Notes under the pieces: model-generated | What the model saw: only the letters and a program-made list of their open reading frames with translations | The model's database searches: none | What the model was told of the DNA's origin: nothing | DNA from: Acidobacteriaceae bacterium | Lineage (GTDB): Bacteria; Acidobacteriota; Terriglobia; Terriglobales; Acidobacteriaceae | Direction: 5' to 3' | Assembly: GCA_031296355.1 (NCBI GenBank) | Contig: JARLFX010000077.1 | Coordinates: 1-64,000 of the forward strand | Length of the DNA stretch: 64,000 nucleotides | Translations under genes and position numbers: made by a program | In this document: positions 8,050-17,740 of the stretch, one piece after another | Layout: every line of letters starts with the position of its first letter | How positions within the stretch are numbered: position 1 is the stretch's first letter

Positions 8050-9717
8050 ATGATCACCCGCAGAAAGTTTCTCACCACAGCCGCCACCGCTTCCGCCGCG
8101 GCGGCTGCAGGCGTACGCGCCGACGCATTGCCTCAACCGGCACCTCCGGTTGCGTCCTCGAAAGCTCCGACAGGCTCGCCCAACGTTCTGATCTTTCTGC
8201 CCGATCAGCAAAACGGCGCGACAGTGCTGCCTGGCAGTCCTGTGGTCAAGCCGAACATGGATCGCTTCAGGAAGGAGGCGATCACCTTTAACTCCGCACA
8301 TTGCCCGGCCCCGCATTGCTGCCCATCGCGCGCCAGCTTCATGAGCGGCAGATATCCGTCTGAGACCGGCATTTACAACAACGTGAGCACGAATACGGCC
8401 ATCCATCCCGATCCCTATCCCGGCACGCCGTTCTGGGGAAATGCGCTCAAGGATGCGGGGTATCAAACGGGCTATGCCGGCAAGTTACATGTAGGAAGGC
8501 ATGTGAAAGCGGAGACCTGCGGATTCAAGGCTCTCAGCACGCTCGAGCAGGACAACCTAGAGGAGAACGAGGTTGCCCAGGCAGCGCAATGGAAGCGTGC
8601 GCGCGGGGAGAACTACAGTCCAGCCATGCGGCCGCCCGGACAAATACTGCGGCCCGACTGGGGAAACTTCCAATTCTACAACACCACCCCTGACGATACT
8701 TTCCAGCACAATCCCGATTACAAGGTTGTGCAGGCCGGTATCGCGGGAATGAAGGAGATGGCGGCGACCGGTCAGCCCTGGTGCGTCATGATCTCCAACA
8801 GCGGCGCCCATGACGCGTATTGGGCGCCGAAGAAGTTCGTTGACTTGTATGACCCCACAAAGATCGAGTTGCCCGCAAGCTTTGAAGACACCATGGACGA
8901 CAAGCCGCGAATCTATCAGCGCCAGCGGTATGAGTACTGGTCGCAGCTCTCGGATGAAGAATCGAAGCTCGCGCTGATTCACTACTACGCGAAGTGTTCC
9001 ATGCAGGACGAATTATTCGGTCAAATGCTGAAGGCACTCGATGAGACCGGTCAGGCCGATAACACAATCGTGATCTACGTCTCCGACCACGGGGACTATC
9101 ATGCCGCGCATGGTCTATGGATGAAGGGTGTTCCATCCTTTCGCGAGGCCTATCACATCCCTTGCGTGATTCGCTGGCCTAAGGGCGCGGTCTCTCCCGG
9201 CAGAGAAGTGGATGCTTTTGTCGATCAGGTCGACTTCGCGCCCACCATTCTGGAGGTGTGCGGTGTAACGTCTCCTGCGAAGCTGTCGGGTGCAAGTCTC
9301 ATGCCTTGGCTCAAAGGGCAGACGCCGGCCACATGGAGACACGCGACATGCACCCAGATGAATGGTGTGGAGTTGTACTACACACAGCGAATCGTTATGA
9401 CGAAGGAATACAAGTATGTGTACAACGGGTTCGACTATGACGAACTCTACGATCTGAAAAACGATCCCTACGAAATGCACAATCTCGCATTTCCCGATCT
9501 GCCCGCGAAACGTGCTGCGGTTAAAGCGGGAAAAGGACTTCCAAAGGATGGACACGTACCGTGGCCTCCGCTTTCACCGGCCTTGGAGCAAGTGAGGAAG
9601 GATCTCTTGACCGAGATGTGGAATTTTGCCGCAGATCATCACGACATTATCTTCAATCCCTACCGCACCGTTGCATTGGCGCCCTTTGGTCCGGGGTTGG
9701 GCGAGGTTGAACCGTAA
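8050..9717 (+). CDS. Tat-exported sulfatase (Cys-type)
   Basis: This is a 555-residue type I sulfatase. GGAG at 8041-8044 fixes the start. The N-terminus ITRRKFLTT plus an Ala-rich hydrophobic stretch is a Tat signal. The active-site signature is C90-C-P92-S-R94 followed by ASFMSG, where Cys90 would be converted to formylglycine. Metal-binding elements are LIFLPDQQNG near residue 50 and VSDHGDYHAAHG near 345. The C-terminal YELYDLKNDPYEMHNL-like stretch (seen as DELYDLKNDPYEMHNLA) is the usual sulfatase tail. It hydrolyses a sulfate ester in the periplasm; the substrate is unknown. A GH2 gene follows after 33 bases, so both are probably one operon. Confidence 0.94.
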   Translation: MITRRKFLTTAATASAAAAAGVRADALPQPAPPVASSKAPTGSPNVLIFLPDQQNGATVLPGSPVVKPNMDRFRKEAITFNSAHCPAPHCCPSRASFMSGRYPSETGIYNNVSTNTAIHPDPYPGTPFWGNALKDAGYQTGYAGKLHVGRHVKAETCGFKALSTLEQDNLEENEVAQAAQWKRARGENYSPAMRPPGQILRPDWGNFQFYNTTPDDTFQHNPDYKVVQAGIAGMKEMAATGQPWCVMISNSGAHDAYWAPKKFVDLYDPTKIELPASFEDTMDDKPRIYQRQRYEYWSQLSDEESKLALIHYYAKCSMQDELFGQMLKALDETGQADNTIVIYVSDHGDYHAAHGLWMKGVPSFREAYHIPCVIRWPKGAVSPGREVDAFVDQVDFAPTILEVCGVTSPAKLSGASLMPWLKGQTPATWRHATCTQMNGVELYYTQRIVMTKEYKYVYNGFDYDELYDLKNDPYEMHNLAFPDLPAKRAAVKAGKGLPKDGHVPWPPLSPALEQVRKDLLTEMWNFAADHHDIIFNPYRTVALAPFGPGLGEVEP

Positions 9718-9750
9718 GAGGCGCTTGGCCACAGCAGGGGAGCCGACGAT

Positions 9751-12279
9751 ATGCAGAAGTGGACAAGACGTGACGTGATGAAAGCCGGTCTAGTGACCTC
9801 TGCGGAGGTACTGACGGCCGGCAGCCTCTTTTCTCAACTGCCATCGGAAGCACCCGCTTCTCCCACGCTCGAATCGGCGCAGTCCCTCGGATCTGACGCT
9901 GAGGCCGATCATCTGCGCGAACGGCTGCTCTTGGACTTCGGCTGGCGTTTTCATCTTGGGAACATCTGCGATGTCGACAAGGACTTCGCATTAGGAAAGA
10001 TGAACAAGAGCGGCACCTATGCCAAATCGGGAGTCACAGCTCCCGTCAACACGGTTGTGTTTGATGACAGCGCCTGGACCAGCATCGATCTTCCGCACGA
10101 TTGGGCGGTTGACCTTCCGATTGTCCTGAATCCAACGCTGGTGCACACCGGGGCCAAGCCGCTCGGCCGCGAATTTCCCGAAACCAGCATCGCTTGGTAT
10201 CGGCGCGTCTTCAGCATCGATAAGGTAGATGAAGGCAAACGCATCTGCATCGAGTTCGATGGCGTGTTTCGAGACGCCACCGTCTTCGTGAACGGGTTTT
10301 ACCTTGCGCGAAACTTCAGCGGCTACGCGCCGTTTACCGTCGACATTACCGACTTCCTCCAGTACGGGGACAAGAACGTCGTCAGCTTGCGGGTGGATGC
10401 TTCGCTCCACGAAGGCTGGTTCTATGAAGGCGCTGGAATCTATCGTCATGTGTGGCTGACCAAGACCGCTCCCTTGCACCTCACCCAGTGGGGCACACAG
10501 GTGCAATCCAATGTGACCGGCGACATCGCGGAGCTGAAAATCAGCACCGAAGTAGCCAATGACGGCAAGAATACCCGTCGATGCAACGTGCGGAGCAAGG
10601 TCACCGACTCGTCGGGAAAGACCGTCGCCACCGCGCAATCGTTGGCGATGGACATTGCCGCGGGCGCAAAGGAAGTCTTCTCGTCATCGATGAAGATGCA
10701 CATGCCTGCGCTTTGGTCGCTCGAATCTCCCAACCTCTATCGCCTTACTTCGACCGTTGAATCGGTGGGTGCGGAGGTCGATCAGGACGTCGTCACCTTC
10801 GGTATCCGAACCATAAGGTTCGATCCGGACAAGGGCTTTTTCCTGAATGACAAGCCAGTGAAGATCAAGGGCACCTGCAATCATCAGGACCACGCAGGGG
10901 TCGGCGCAGCCCTTCCAGACCGCCTCCAGAGCTACCGCGTAGAGTTGCTCCGGCAGATGGGATCGAACGGCTGTCGGACCACTCACAATCCACCTACGCA
11001 GGAGTTTATGGATGCATGTGATCGGCTCGGGATGTTAGTTATGGCCGAGACGCGGATGTTTTCTTCCAGTCCGGAAGGCCTTAGTGAGCTGGAGCGGATG
11101 ATCAGGCAGAACCGCAATCATCCCAGTCTCGTGCTCTGGTCCATCGCCAACGAGGAAACCGAACAGGGAACCGAGACCGGTCGTCGGATCGGTGCCATAA
11201 TGAAAGAATTGGTTCGCTCCCTCGATCCCACCCGTCCGATCACCGCCGCTATGAGCAAGCAAGAGCTGTGGGGCCAGGGCTTGTCGCATGTCGTTGATGT
11301 TCAGGGGTTCAACTACGGATCGGTCGCGAAGATGGACCAATATCATTCCTCTCACCCTCAGCAGCCGCTGATCGGTACCGAAACCGCCAGTACGGTTTCC
11401 ACGCGCGGCATCTACCGCAAGGAGTCCGAGCGTGGTTATGTCAGCGCCTATGACACTAACAAGCCCGGGTGGGGAGCCACGGCCGAAGAGTGGTGGACCA
11501 TATATGACGCCAGGGAGTGGCTCTCGGGCGGCTTCGTCTGGACCGGTTTTGATTATCGCGGAGAGCCTACTCCGTATGACGTTCCGTGCATTAGCTCTCA
11601 CTTCGGGCTCATGGACACTTGCGGATTCCCCAAGGACAACTACTTCTACTACAAGGCATGGTGGAGCAGCGAGCCCACCCTCCACCTGTTTCCTCATTGG
11701 ACATGGCCTGGAAAAGAGGGGCAGGAAATCAACGTGTGGTGCTACTGCAATCAGAAGACGGTCGAGCTTTTTGTGAACGGACGCAGTCTCGGCGCGCAGG
11801 TCGTCAAGAAAAACGGGCACCTTTCCTGGAAGGTGAGGTATGAGCCCGGGATACTGGAAGCCCACGCAACCGGCGTAGGGGGAACGGCTCTTGTCGGGAG
11901 ACACGAAACCGCGGGACCGGCCGCAAAGATCATTCTCACGCCCGACAGGGCCAGTATCTTGGCCGATGGCGAAGATCTTTCCGTACTGCACGTCAAGCTA
12001 CTGGACCGCAACGGCCTCTTTGTGCCCGAGGCGAACAACCTCATTACGTTTCGTATTGACGGACCGGGTAAGCTGATCGGCGTGGGAAACGGTGACCCAA
12101 GCTGCCATGAGCCCGACCACGCCAGCTGGCGTAGCGCCTTCAACGGGCTATGTATGGGAATCGTTCAAAGTGCAGGCGATGCCAGCGAGATCACCGTTCA
12201 TGCGGAGTCCCCGGGCCTGGACGCAGCCGTTCAGAAGATCACCGCAATGGCCGCCAAACGGCGGCCTGCTGTCATCTGA
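9751..12279 (+). CDS. Glycoside hydrolase family 2 (beta-galactosidase-like), Tat-exported
   Basis: This 842-residue GH2 enzyme starts at ATG 9751 with GGGGAG 8 bases upstream. WTRRDVMKAG marks a Tat signal. Order of parts: jelly-roll sugar-binding domain (DLPHDWAVDLPI, ETSIAWYRRVF, WFYEGAGIYRHVWL), Ig-like domain, TIM barrel, then C-terminal Ig-like domains (including LFVNGRSLG). The acid/base is probably E468 (LWSIANEETEQ) and the nucleophile E544 (LIGTETAS). It would cut terminal beta-linked sugars, plausibly galactose, in the periplasm. It is paralogous to the GH2 at 36436-38937, sharing long blocks such as GTETASTVSTRGIY and GFDYRGEPTPY. Exact specificity cannot be read from sequence. 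Confidence 0.93.
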   Translation: MQKWTRRDVMKAGLVTSAEVLTAGSLFSQLPSEAPASPTLESAQSLGSDAEADHLRERLLLDFGWRFHLGNICDVDKDFALGKMNKSGTYAKSGVTAPVNTVVFDDSAWTSIDLPHDWAVDLPIVLNPTLVHTGAKPLGREFPETSIAWYRRVFSIDKVDEGKRICIEFDGVFRDATVFVNGFYLARNFSGYAPFTVDITDFLQYGDKNVVSLRVDASLHEGWFYEGAGIYRHVWLTKTAPLHLTQWGTQVQSNVTGDIAELKISTEVANDGKNTRRCNVRSKVTDSSGKTVATAQSLAMDIAAGAKEVFSSSMKMHMPALWSLESPNLYRLTSTVESVGAEVDQDVVTFGIRTIRFDPDKGFFLNDKPVKIKGTCNHQDHAGVGAALPDRLQSYRVELLRQMGSNGCRTTHNPPTQEFMDACDRLGMLVMAETRMFSSSPEGLSELERMIRQNRNHPSLVLWSIANEETEQGTETGRRIGAIMKELVRSLDPTRPITAAMSKQELWGQGLSHVVDVQGFNYGSVAKMDQYHSSHPQQPLIGTETASTVSTRGIYRKESERGYVSAYDTNKPGWGATAEEWWTIYDAREWLSGGFVWTGFDYRGEPTPYDVPCISSHFGLMDTCGFPKDNYFYYKAWWSSEPTLHLFPHWTWPGKEGQEINVWCYCNQKTVELFVNGRSLGAQVVKKNGHLSWKVRYEPGILEAHATGVGGTALVGRHETAGPAAKIILTPDRASILADGEDLSVLHVKLLDRNGLFVPEANNLITFRIDGPGKLIGVGNGDPSCHEPDHASWRSAFNGLCMGIVQSAGDASEITVHAESPGLDAAVQKITAMAAKRRPAVI

Positions 12280-12299
12280 TTCATTCCCCGGCATGAAGG

Positions 12300-12615
12300 G
12301 CCGTCCACCTATTTCGGTCGCGTCGCGTTCACCATGGTCAAGCCGGTATCGTAGTCCTGACCTGTCCCCGCCGTAGACCGTGGTGGTAGTTCCATAGGCC
12401 GTCACGGCAGCGCCGACGATGGACTGCTGGCCGCGGCGGACATAGACGCCCATCATAACGCGCTCATCGGCGTAGAGACGTCGCACGCGGGCGATCAGTT
12501 GCAGTGCGAGTGCTTGATAGATGCGCCAATCGCGGCTGTTGAGCGCGTCGGCCAGAGTGGAAAGGGCGGGTGCCGAACGCAGGAGAGGGGAAAGACTGAG
12601 GCGAATGAATTACTC
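12300..12615 (-). pseudogene. Unidentified coding remnant
   Basis: A minus-strand frame opens after a TAA near 12615 and reads through RLSLSPLLRSAPAL, DWRIYQALALQLIARVRR and VYVRRGQQSIVGAAVTAYG. It looks protein-like, with an amphipathic helix and a strand-rich stretch, but it has no start with a ribosome site and loses character near 12300. I do not recognise the family. It lies between the GH2 stop and the glycosidase repeat and is probably debris from a rearrangement. Confidence 0.3.
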
Positions 12616-12621
12616 TATGGT

Positions 12622-12690
12622 CGCATTGGAAGTTACCTGCAAGATGGCCAAACTCATTGGCCCCTTACATCCTCAAGGCAGCAATGCCAG
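12622..12690 (-). repeat. Dispersed repeat copy 2, with hairpin after the glycosidase gene
   Basis: This matches 2937-3016. It covers the last codons of the minus-strand glycosidase and its downstream sequence. GGCCAA (12646-12651) and TTGGCC (12657-12662) form a 6-bp hairpin about 11 bases beyond the stop on the minus strand, which may act as its transcription end. The hairpin is damaged in the copy at 2937. Confidence 0.6.
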
Positions 12691-13788
12691 CTTTCCGCTT
12701 TCAGTTAGGTTGCCACAGCGGTAGACGTCCGATCTCTTTGAGGCAGGATCCATGTTCCACGAGAAGTATAAAGCGGCGGTCAAACGACCTTGCTTCGCAA
12801 ACTCGCGAAAATCATCCATGATCTCGCCCACAATCGGAGAACGCCCGGTATCATCCACCGGGCAGGAAATGTTGTCATTTACGATGCCCCATTCCGTAAT
12901 CCAGCACGGTTTGCCGGTTCTGGAATTCACATGCCCGCATTCCGCAATAACATATTTTTCCAGGGACATTTTTCTGTTTTCTGGTGTCCCCCCATTCCAT
13001 GGGTAGGTGTGAACACCGTAGGCATCCACTAGGCTATCCAGTCCATGGGTACGCAGGAACTGTAGTGTCGCGTTGATGCTCACACTATCTTTCTTTTTTT
13101 GGGGACTGTGGCCCTCTGGACCACCACCGGCAAGTCCAGCGGAAATGATGGGTGTACGTTGGTTTAGTTTAGAATGATCCCGCACATCCTTGAGCTCTGC
13201 CAGAACCTTCAAATATTGCAGAAATCCCTTGGCAATCTGCTTTGCCTCTGGGTCGTGATACAAATCGTTCAGGCCGAAGGTTATGCCTTCGCCCGGTAGC
13301 GGGAAGTCCGCATTAAAAGCTGCCTGGTTAATTTCGTTGCCGAGTTCCAGTCCTGCCAGGGTGATGCCACTGGCTTCCAGTTTTTCAATCAATTTCTGAA
13401 ACTGTGCTTTAGAAAGCTCAGGATCGGCAAATGATAAGGGACTTCCGCTCCACATGTGCGGAAATTTTTCTGGCTGATAGGGTCGTGTCGGCGCATCCTG
13501 CGGATATTGGAGTTTAATGATGGCATCTATCTGAATGCCCTGAGCGAAGGCACGTTTGGCAAAATCGATATCTTTATCGCTTGGCGTCAGGGGGACACGG
13601 ATGACGCGAACGCCCGCTGTCTTAAGTTGGCTGATGATAGCATTTTGAACGTCCACGCTGGCCCATTGAGGGTTGACTACATTCATGCCGGTAACCAGAT
13701 CTGTCGCATGCGCAGGACCAGCCATCAAACCTGCAGCAAGTGCGTAGCTAAGACATATTCTGAAGATAACTCGTCGAGTCGGAGTCAT
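12673..13788 (-). CDS. Secreted clan GH-A glycoside hydrolase
   Basis: This 371-residue protein has a Sec signal (RVIFRICLSYALAAGLMAG, cleavage after AHA). AGAGGA lies 6 bases before the ATG at 13788. The body reads as a TIM-barrel glycosidase of clan GH-A. LAGLELGNEIN (about residue 150) carries the acid/base Glu after Asn, and PCWITEWG (about 295) carries the nucleophile Glu. GVHTYPWNGG fits barrel strand 6. The family could be GH5 or GH39-like; I cannot separate them by eye. It is transcribed away from the sulfatase at 14202, and an operator lies in the shared spacer. It would act on an oligosaccharide in the periplasm or outside the cell. Confidence 0.8.
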   Translation of the reverse strand: MTPTRRVIFRICLSYALAAGLMAGPAHATDLVTGMNVVNPQWASVDVQNAIISQLKTAGVRVIRVPLTPSDKDIDFAKRAFAQGIQIDAIIKLQYPQDAPTRPYQPEKFPHMWSGSPLSFADPELSKAQFQKLIEKLEASGITLAGLELGNEINQAAFNADFPLPGEGITFGLNDLYHDPEAKQIAKGFLQYLKVLAELKDVRDHSKLNQRTPIISAGLAGGGPEGHSPQKKKDSVSINATLQFLRTHGLDSLVDAYGVHTYPWNGGTPENRKMSLEKYVIAECGHVNSRTGKPCWITEWGIVNDNISCPVDDTGRSPIVGEIMDDFREFAKQGRLTAALYFSWNMDPASKRSDVYRCGNLTESGKLALLP

Positions 13789-13930
13789 TGGAGTTCCTCT
13801 CAGTGATCAAGTAAGAAGCGAATTTTCCTGCATTAGTACAGGTCGTCTGTATTCTTCGTGTACATAGCACCGGCGGTAATAGAATCGCGTTTATTGTGTC
13901 GTCAGCCAAGTTTATGCGGTTATGGGATTG

Positions 13931-13944
13931 TGTAATGGATTACA
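13931..13944 (+). promoter_or_regulatory. LacI-type operator in a divergent promoter region
   Basis: TGTAATGGATTACA has perfect TGTAA/TTACA arms. It sits 142 bases from the glycosidase start (minus) and 257 bases from the sulfatase start (plus), so it could serve either gene or both. The remainder of the 413-base spacer (13789-14201) shows no other clear feature. Confidence 0.6.
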
Positions 13945-14201
13945 ATTAGACATTATGGGGTAGGGTTGCATCACTGTCAACAGCTTGATGAACCTCAAAA
14001 AGCCGACTGCGACTCTTCGTACGAATGGCAGAAGTCTTAATTATTTGCGCGGCTCATGGCTGCATGGAGGATCGACGATGTTGTTGTTTCCGATATAAAA
14101 GACGCACAGAACATGTAGCGCAGAGTCTCGCCACTTTGATCGGGGATCAAAATGCAGAGGCTGAATCAAAGTTAAATGAGGATCATTAGAAAGGAATTTA
14201 C

Positions 14202-15794
14202 GTGTCAAATCCCATTATGCCGATGGATCGGCGCTCCTTTATCAAGCTGGGAATGCTCACAACGGCTATTTCTACTTCGGTGGTTTGCCGTGCTGCTGTG
14301 ACCCGCGCTCCAAAGAAACCGAACATCGTCGTCATTCTTTCCGATGATGTGGGGTACGGGGACATCTCCTGTTATGGCGGCATCCATGTGAACACGCCGC
14401 GTATCGATTCTCTGGCTGCGGATGGGTTGCGGTTTACCGATGCGCACGCGGACGCTGCTACCTGTACGCCATCCCGCTATGCGATGCTGACCGGATCGTA
14501 TGCCTGGCGAAAAGATAATGTTCAGATCCTCCCCGGCGACGCCAGGCTGCTGATCGATCCGCAACAGGCGACGATTGCCTCTGTGCTCAAAAGCGCGGGG
14601 TACGCGACCGGACTTGTGGGCAAGTGGCATATCGGTCTGGGCGACGGAAAGATCGACTGGAACGGTGAAATCAAGCCGGGTCCGTGCGAAGTAGGATTTG
14701 ATGACGCCTTCTTCTTCCCGGCAACTGCGGATCGCGTGCCCACCGTCTATGTGCATAACCATCGCATCGTCAATCTCGATCCGAAAGATCCTATCTACGT
14801 CTCCTACGGCAAGAAGATCGGCACGGACCCGACCGGCAAGGAAGATCCTGAGCTTCTGAAGATGAAGCTGAGCGAAGGGCACGATGGAACTATTGTGGAT
14901 GGCATCAGTCGCATCGGTTTTGAGACCGGCGGCAACTCTGCCCGCTGGAAGGATGAAGAGATCGCGAAAACCTTCACCGCAAAGGCGGTCGAGTTCATTG
15001 AGAAAAATCAGCATGGGCCATTCCTGCTCTACTTCACGCCGAGCGACATCCATGTGCCCCGCTCCCCGGCGGCAGAGTTCGTCGGCAAAAGCCAGTGCGG
15101 TGTGCGTTGCGATGCAATCGACCAACTTGACTGGAGCGTCGGCCAAATACTCGATACACTCAAGCGGCTGCATCTGGAAGACGACACGCTGGTTATCTTC
15201 ACTTCGGACAATGGCCCGGTGGTCAACGACGGCTATGATGATGGCTCCGACCGCGCGCTTGACGGCCATAAACCAGGTGGGCCGTTCCGGGGAGGCAAGT
15301 ACCTTATCTACGAAGGAGGCACAACCCTTCCCTTCATCGTTCGCTGGCCTGGCCATGTGAAGCCCGGCGTCTCTCGCGCGCTCGTAGGACAGGTGGATCT
15401 TTTAGCCAGTCTTGCAGCCCTGGCAGATCAATCGGTTCCCAAAGATTCAGCCGTCGATAGCCTGAATATGCTGCCGGCGCTTCTGGGCAAATCACCAAAA
15501 GGACGCGACTCCATCGTAGAAGAAGCAACCGAACTTGCCATCCGCGACGGCGACTGGAAGCTTATCGACCGCTCCCAGCGACCGGGATCTGCTCCCCACC
15601 GAGCGTGGCATCCGCATCAGTATCCCTCTGCCGTATACAACGCAGAGACGGAGAAGTATCCTGAGGCGGCGCTGCAACTCTATAACCTCGCAACCGATCC
15701 GGGAGAGACCACTAACCTGGCGACTCAACATCCTGATATTGTGGATCGGTTGCGCTCCATGCTGGCGCAGATAAGAAGACAGGGACACTCCTAG
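14202..15794 (+). CDS. Tat-exported sulfatase (arylsulfatase A-like, Cys-type)
   Basis: This 530-residue sulfatase starts at GTG 14202, chosen because AAGGAA lies 5 bases upstream; ATGs at 14217 and 14223 are alternatives. MDRRSFIKLG is the Tat motif. ILSDDVGYGD (D48, D49) binds calcium. The signature C88-T-P90-S-R92 followed by YAMLTG supplies the formylglycine. GKWHIGLGD and FTSDNGPV (about 335) complete the active site. This is the arylsulfatase A type, often acting on exo-linked sulfate esters. It differs clearly in sequence from the other three sulfatases, so these are not recent duplicates and probably remove sulfate from different positions or sugars. Confidence 0.95.
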   Translation: MSNPIMPMDRRSFIKLGMLTTAISTSVVCRAAVTRAPKKPNIVVILSDDVGYGDISCYGGIHVNTPRIDSLAADGLRFTDAHADAATCTPSRYAMLTGSYAWRKDNVQILPGDARLLIDPQQATIASVLKSAGYATGLVGKWHIGLGDGKIDWNGEIKPGPCEVGFDDAFFFPATADRVPTVYVHNHRIVNLDPKDPIYVSYGKKIGTDPTGKEDPELLKMKLSEGHDGTIVDGISRIGFETGGNSARWKDEEIAKTFTAKAVEFIEKNQHGPFLLYFTPSDIHVPRSPAAEFVGKSQCGVRCDAIDQLDWSVGQILDTLKRLHLEDDTLVIFTSDNGPVVNDGYDDGSDRALDGHKPGGPFRGGKYLIYEGGTTLPFIVRWPGHVKPGVSRALVGQVDLLASLAALADQSVPKDSAVDSLNMLPALLGKSPKGRDSIVEEATELAIRDGDWKLIDRSQRPGSAPHRAWHPHQYPSAVYNAETEKYPEAALQLYNLATDPGETTNLATQHPDIVDRLRSMLAQIRRQGHS

Positions 15795-16098
15795 CAAGTC
15801 GCTAATTGCGGTCAATTGAGGACTTCAAATGAAATTTCGAGAGAAGAAGTATTGCTGAATAGCGTGATTGTGTAATCTGAGTATGATCTTCTTCAAAAGT
15901 GAATTACGTCGCATTCGACTGAGCAGTGGGATGATGCGCAACGTCGGGTGGCCACGCTGGCCTGTAGGGCGGGCCGCTCATTATCTTCATGCTCTTCAAT
16001 CCTGACGGTACGCTCAATAGCCTCAGAAAAATGTATGTGTCGATTTGAGATTCTCTCAGCTTCACGCGTAAAACCTGCATGGCAATAGGAGGGTTTAG
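15795..16098 (+). other. Intergenic region with a half operator site
   Basis: The 304-base spacer holds TGTAATCTGAGTAT at 15871-15884. Only the left arm fits the operator pattern, so I do not count it as a site. No gene or hairpin is evident. AGGAGG at 16087-16092 is the ribosome site of the next gene. Confidence 0.4.
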
Positions 16099-17592
16099 AT
16101 GAGTGACGACGGCTTGAGTCGCAGAACCTTTATGCGCAATTCCACCCTGGCGGCAGTGGGGGGAGTAACGGCTCCTTTGTTCAACGAAGCGGCTGGGCAA
16201 GAAAAGACAAAAGGGCGTATGGATACGTCAGTTCGCAAGCCAAACATCGTTCTAATATGCGCTGACCAGTTGCGCTGGGACTTTATCGGAGCGAACGCCG
16301 CCAATCCAACAGTGCGTACCCCCAATCTGGATGCGATGGCAGCACGTGGCGCGAACTTCTCAAAGGCCATGACCAATCAGCCGCTCTGCTCACCAGCACG
16401 AGCGTGTATGATCACCGGTTGCTATGCCACTGAGGCAGGGGTGTGGAAGTTGAATCTCGAACTGAATCCCAAATTGCCGACTCTGGCGAGCGTACTCAAT
16501 GAAAATGGGTACACCACGAACTTCATCGGGAAGTGGCATTTGCAGGAGATTGATAACGGTAGGACTCCTCCGCAACGCGACTTGGAGAACCGAGGCTTTG
16601 TGAAACCGGAAAATCGAGGTGGGTTTAAAGGAGTGTGGGAGGGTTCAAACGCACTTGAGCTCACATCGCAACCTTATGCAGGAACTATCTGGAATGGTGC
16701 GGGTGAAAAGATGGAATACAAGGACATGTATCGCGTCGATTATTTGACGCAGCGAGCGGTGCATTTTCTTGATCAACAAGAAGCCGATAAACCATTTTTC
16801 CTATTTCTATCTCATTTGGAGCCGCATCAGCAAAACGAGGTAGGGCAATGCATTGCCCCCAACGGCTACGCCAAGCGATATCAGAATCCTTTTGTGCCTG
16901 AGGACCTTCGTCCGTACCCAGGAGACTGGCAGAAAGTGATGCCTGATTATTATGGCTGCATTGAAAAAATCGACGAGTCCGTGGGAACGGTCCTTAACAC
17001 TCTGCAGAAGAAGGATCTTTTGGAGAACACTATAGTTGCCTTTATTAGTGATCACGGATGCCATTTCCGTACACGGGCAGTGGAATATAAACGGTCGCCT
17101 CATGACAGCTCAATCCGTGTACCATTCATTTTTCAGGGGCCAGGATTTGATCATGGTGGACGGAGAGACGAAATCGTCACTATGGTGGATCTTGCCCCTA
17201 CGCTTCTTGAAGCGGCCGGTATTTCGGCGCCCACAACCATGAAGGGGCGCAATTTCCAGCCGCTTCTTACCGATATACATGCCAGAAGCCAGTGGGAAAA
17301 TATAGCATACGTCCAGGTAAGCGATGCGATGACGGCCCGGGCAGTGCGCACGGATCAGTGGCTCTACGCTGCCGTTGATCGTGGATTGATGGGATTAGAA
17401 GCGCCGGCAGGTAAGAATTATGAAGACTATCTTCTCTACGATATGTACGCCGATCCGGCACAACAGATAAATCTTGTTGCTCGTCCGCAATACAAAGTAG
17501 TGGCAAATGAGATGAGGACGCTGTTAGAGAAGAAGATGGTAGCGGCGGGCGAAGAGCCTGCGGATATCAAGCCAGCGCACCTATATGACTAA
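16099..17592 (+). CDS. Tat-exported sulfatase (Cys-type)
   Basis: This 497-residue sulfatase has AGGAGG 6 bases before its ATG. LSRRTFMRN is a twin-arginine motif followed by a short hydrophobic segment. VLICADQLRWD carries metal ligands (D56 with Q57 in place of the second Asp). The signature is C97-S-P99-A-R101 with ACMITG after it. GKWHLQE and FISDHGCHFRTRAVEYKRSPHDSS-like elements (the His in SDHG, Lys in YKRSP) fit the active site. Expected activity is sulfate ester hydrolysis in the periplasm after maturation by the enzyme at the left edge. It lies in line with the sulfatase at 14202 but 304 bases away, so co-transcription is uncertain. Confidence 0.94.
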   Translation: MSDDGLSRRTFMRNSTLAAVGGVTAPLFNEAAGQEKTKGRMDTSVRKPNIVLICADQLRWDFIGANAANPTVRTPNLDAMAARGANFSKAMTNQPLCSPARACMITGCYATEAGVWKLNLELNPKLPTLASVLNENGYTTNFIGKWHLQEIDNGRTPPQRDLENRGFVKPENRGGFKGVWEGSNALELTSQPYAGTIWNGAGEKMEYKDMYRVDYLTQRAVHFLDQQEADKPFFLFLSHLEPHQQNEVGQCIAPNGYAKRYQNPFVPEDLRPYPGDWQKVMPDYYGCIEKIDESVGTVLNTLQKKDLLENTIVAFISDHGCHFRTRAVEYKRSPHDSSIRVPFIFQGPGFDHGGRRDEIVTMVDLAPTLLEAAGISAPTTMKGRNFQPLLTDIHARSQWENIAYVQVSDAMTARAVRTDQWLYAAVDRGLMGLEAPAGKNYEDYLLYDMYADPAQQINLVARPQYKVVANEMRTLLEKKMVAAGEEPADIKPAHLYD

Positions 17593-17668
17593 TCGCCTAC
17601 ACACTAGAAATTATAAGCAGTCAAAACGATATCTCAGAAGCTCAAGCCTGCAATAGCGAGGAATGCTG

Positions 17669-17740
17669 ATGGATCGAAGAGAGTTTTTAGTCACGGCTCG
17701 CGCAAACTCACTTCGCCGCATCCACCCCAAACAGCCACTT
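17669..17740 (+). pseudogene. Stub of a Tat-exported gene (truncated start)
   Basis: ATG 17669 with GAGGA 6 bases upstream begins MDRREFLVTARANS, a typical Tat start like those of the sulfatases here. After about 14 codons the sequence runs straight into the 3' end of the minus-strand hydrolase gene. The stub is probably the 5' end of another exported enzyme, cut off when the hydrolase segment arrived. Confidence 0.4.

Noticed and set aside
11035..11991. 318-residue minus-strand frame over the GH2 gene
   Set aside because: The GH2 catalytic motifs are in the other strand; this is a shadow frame.
14205..15356. 383-residue minus-strand frame over the sulfatase at 14202
   Set aside because: The sense frame has all sulfatase motifs; the antisense frame has none and follows from codon bias.
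15871..15884. Additional LacI-type operator before the sulfatase at 16099
   Set aside because: Only the left arm TGTAA fits; the right half AGTAT does not pair with it.
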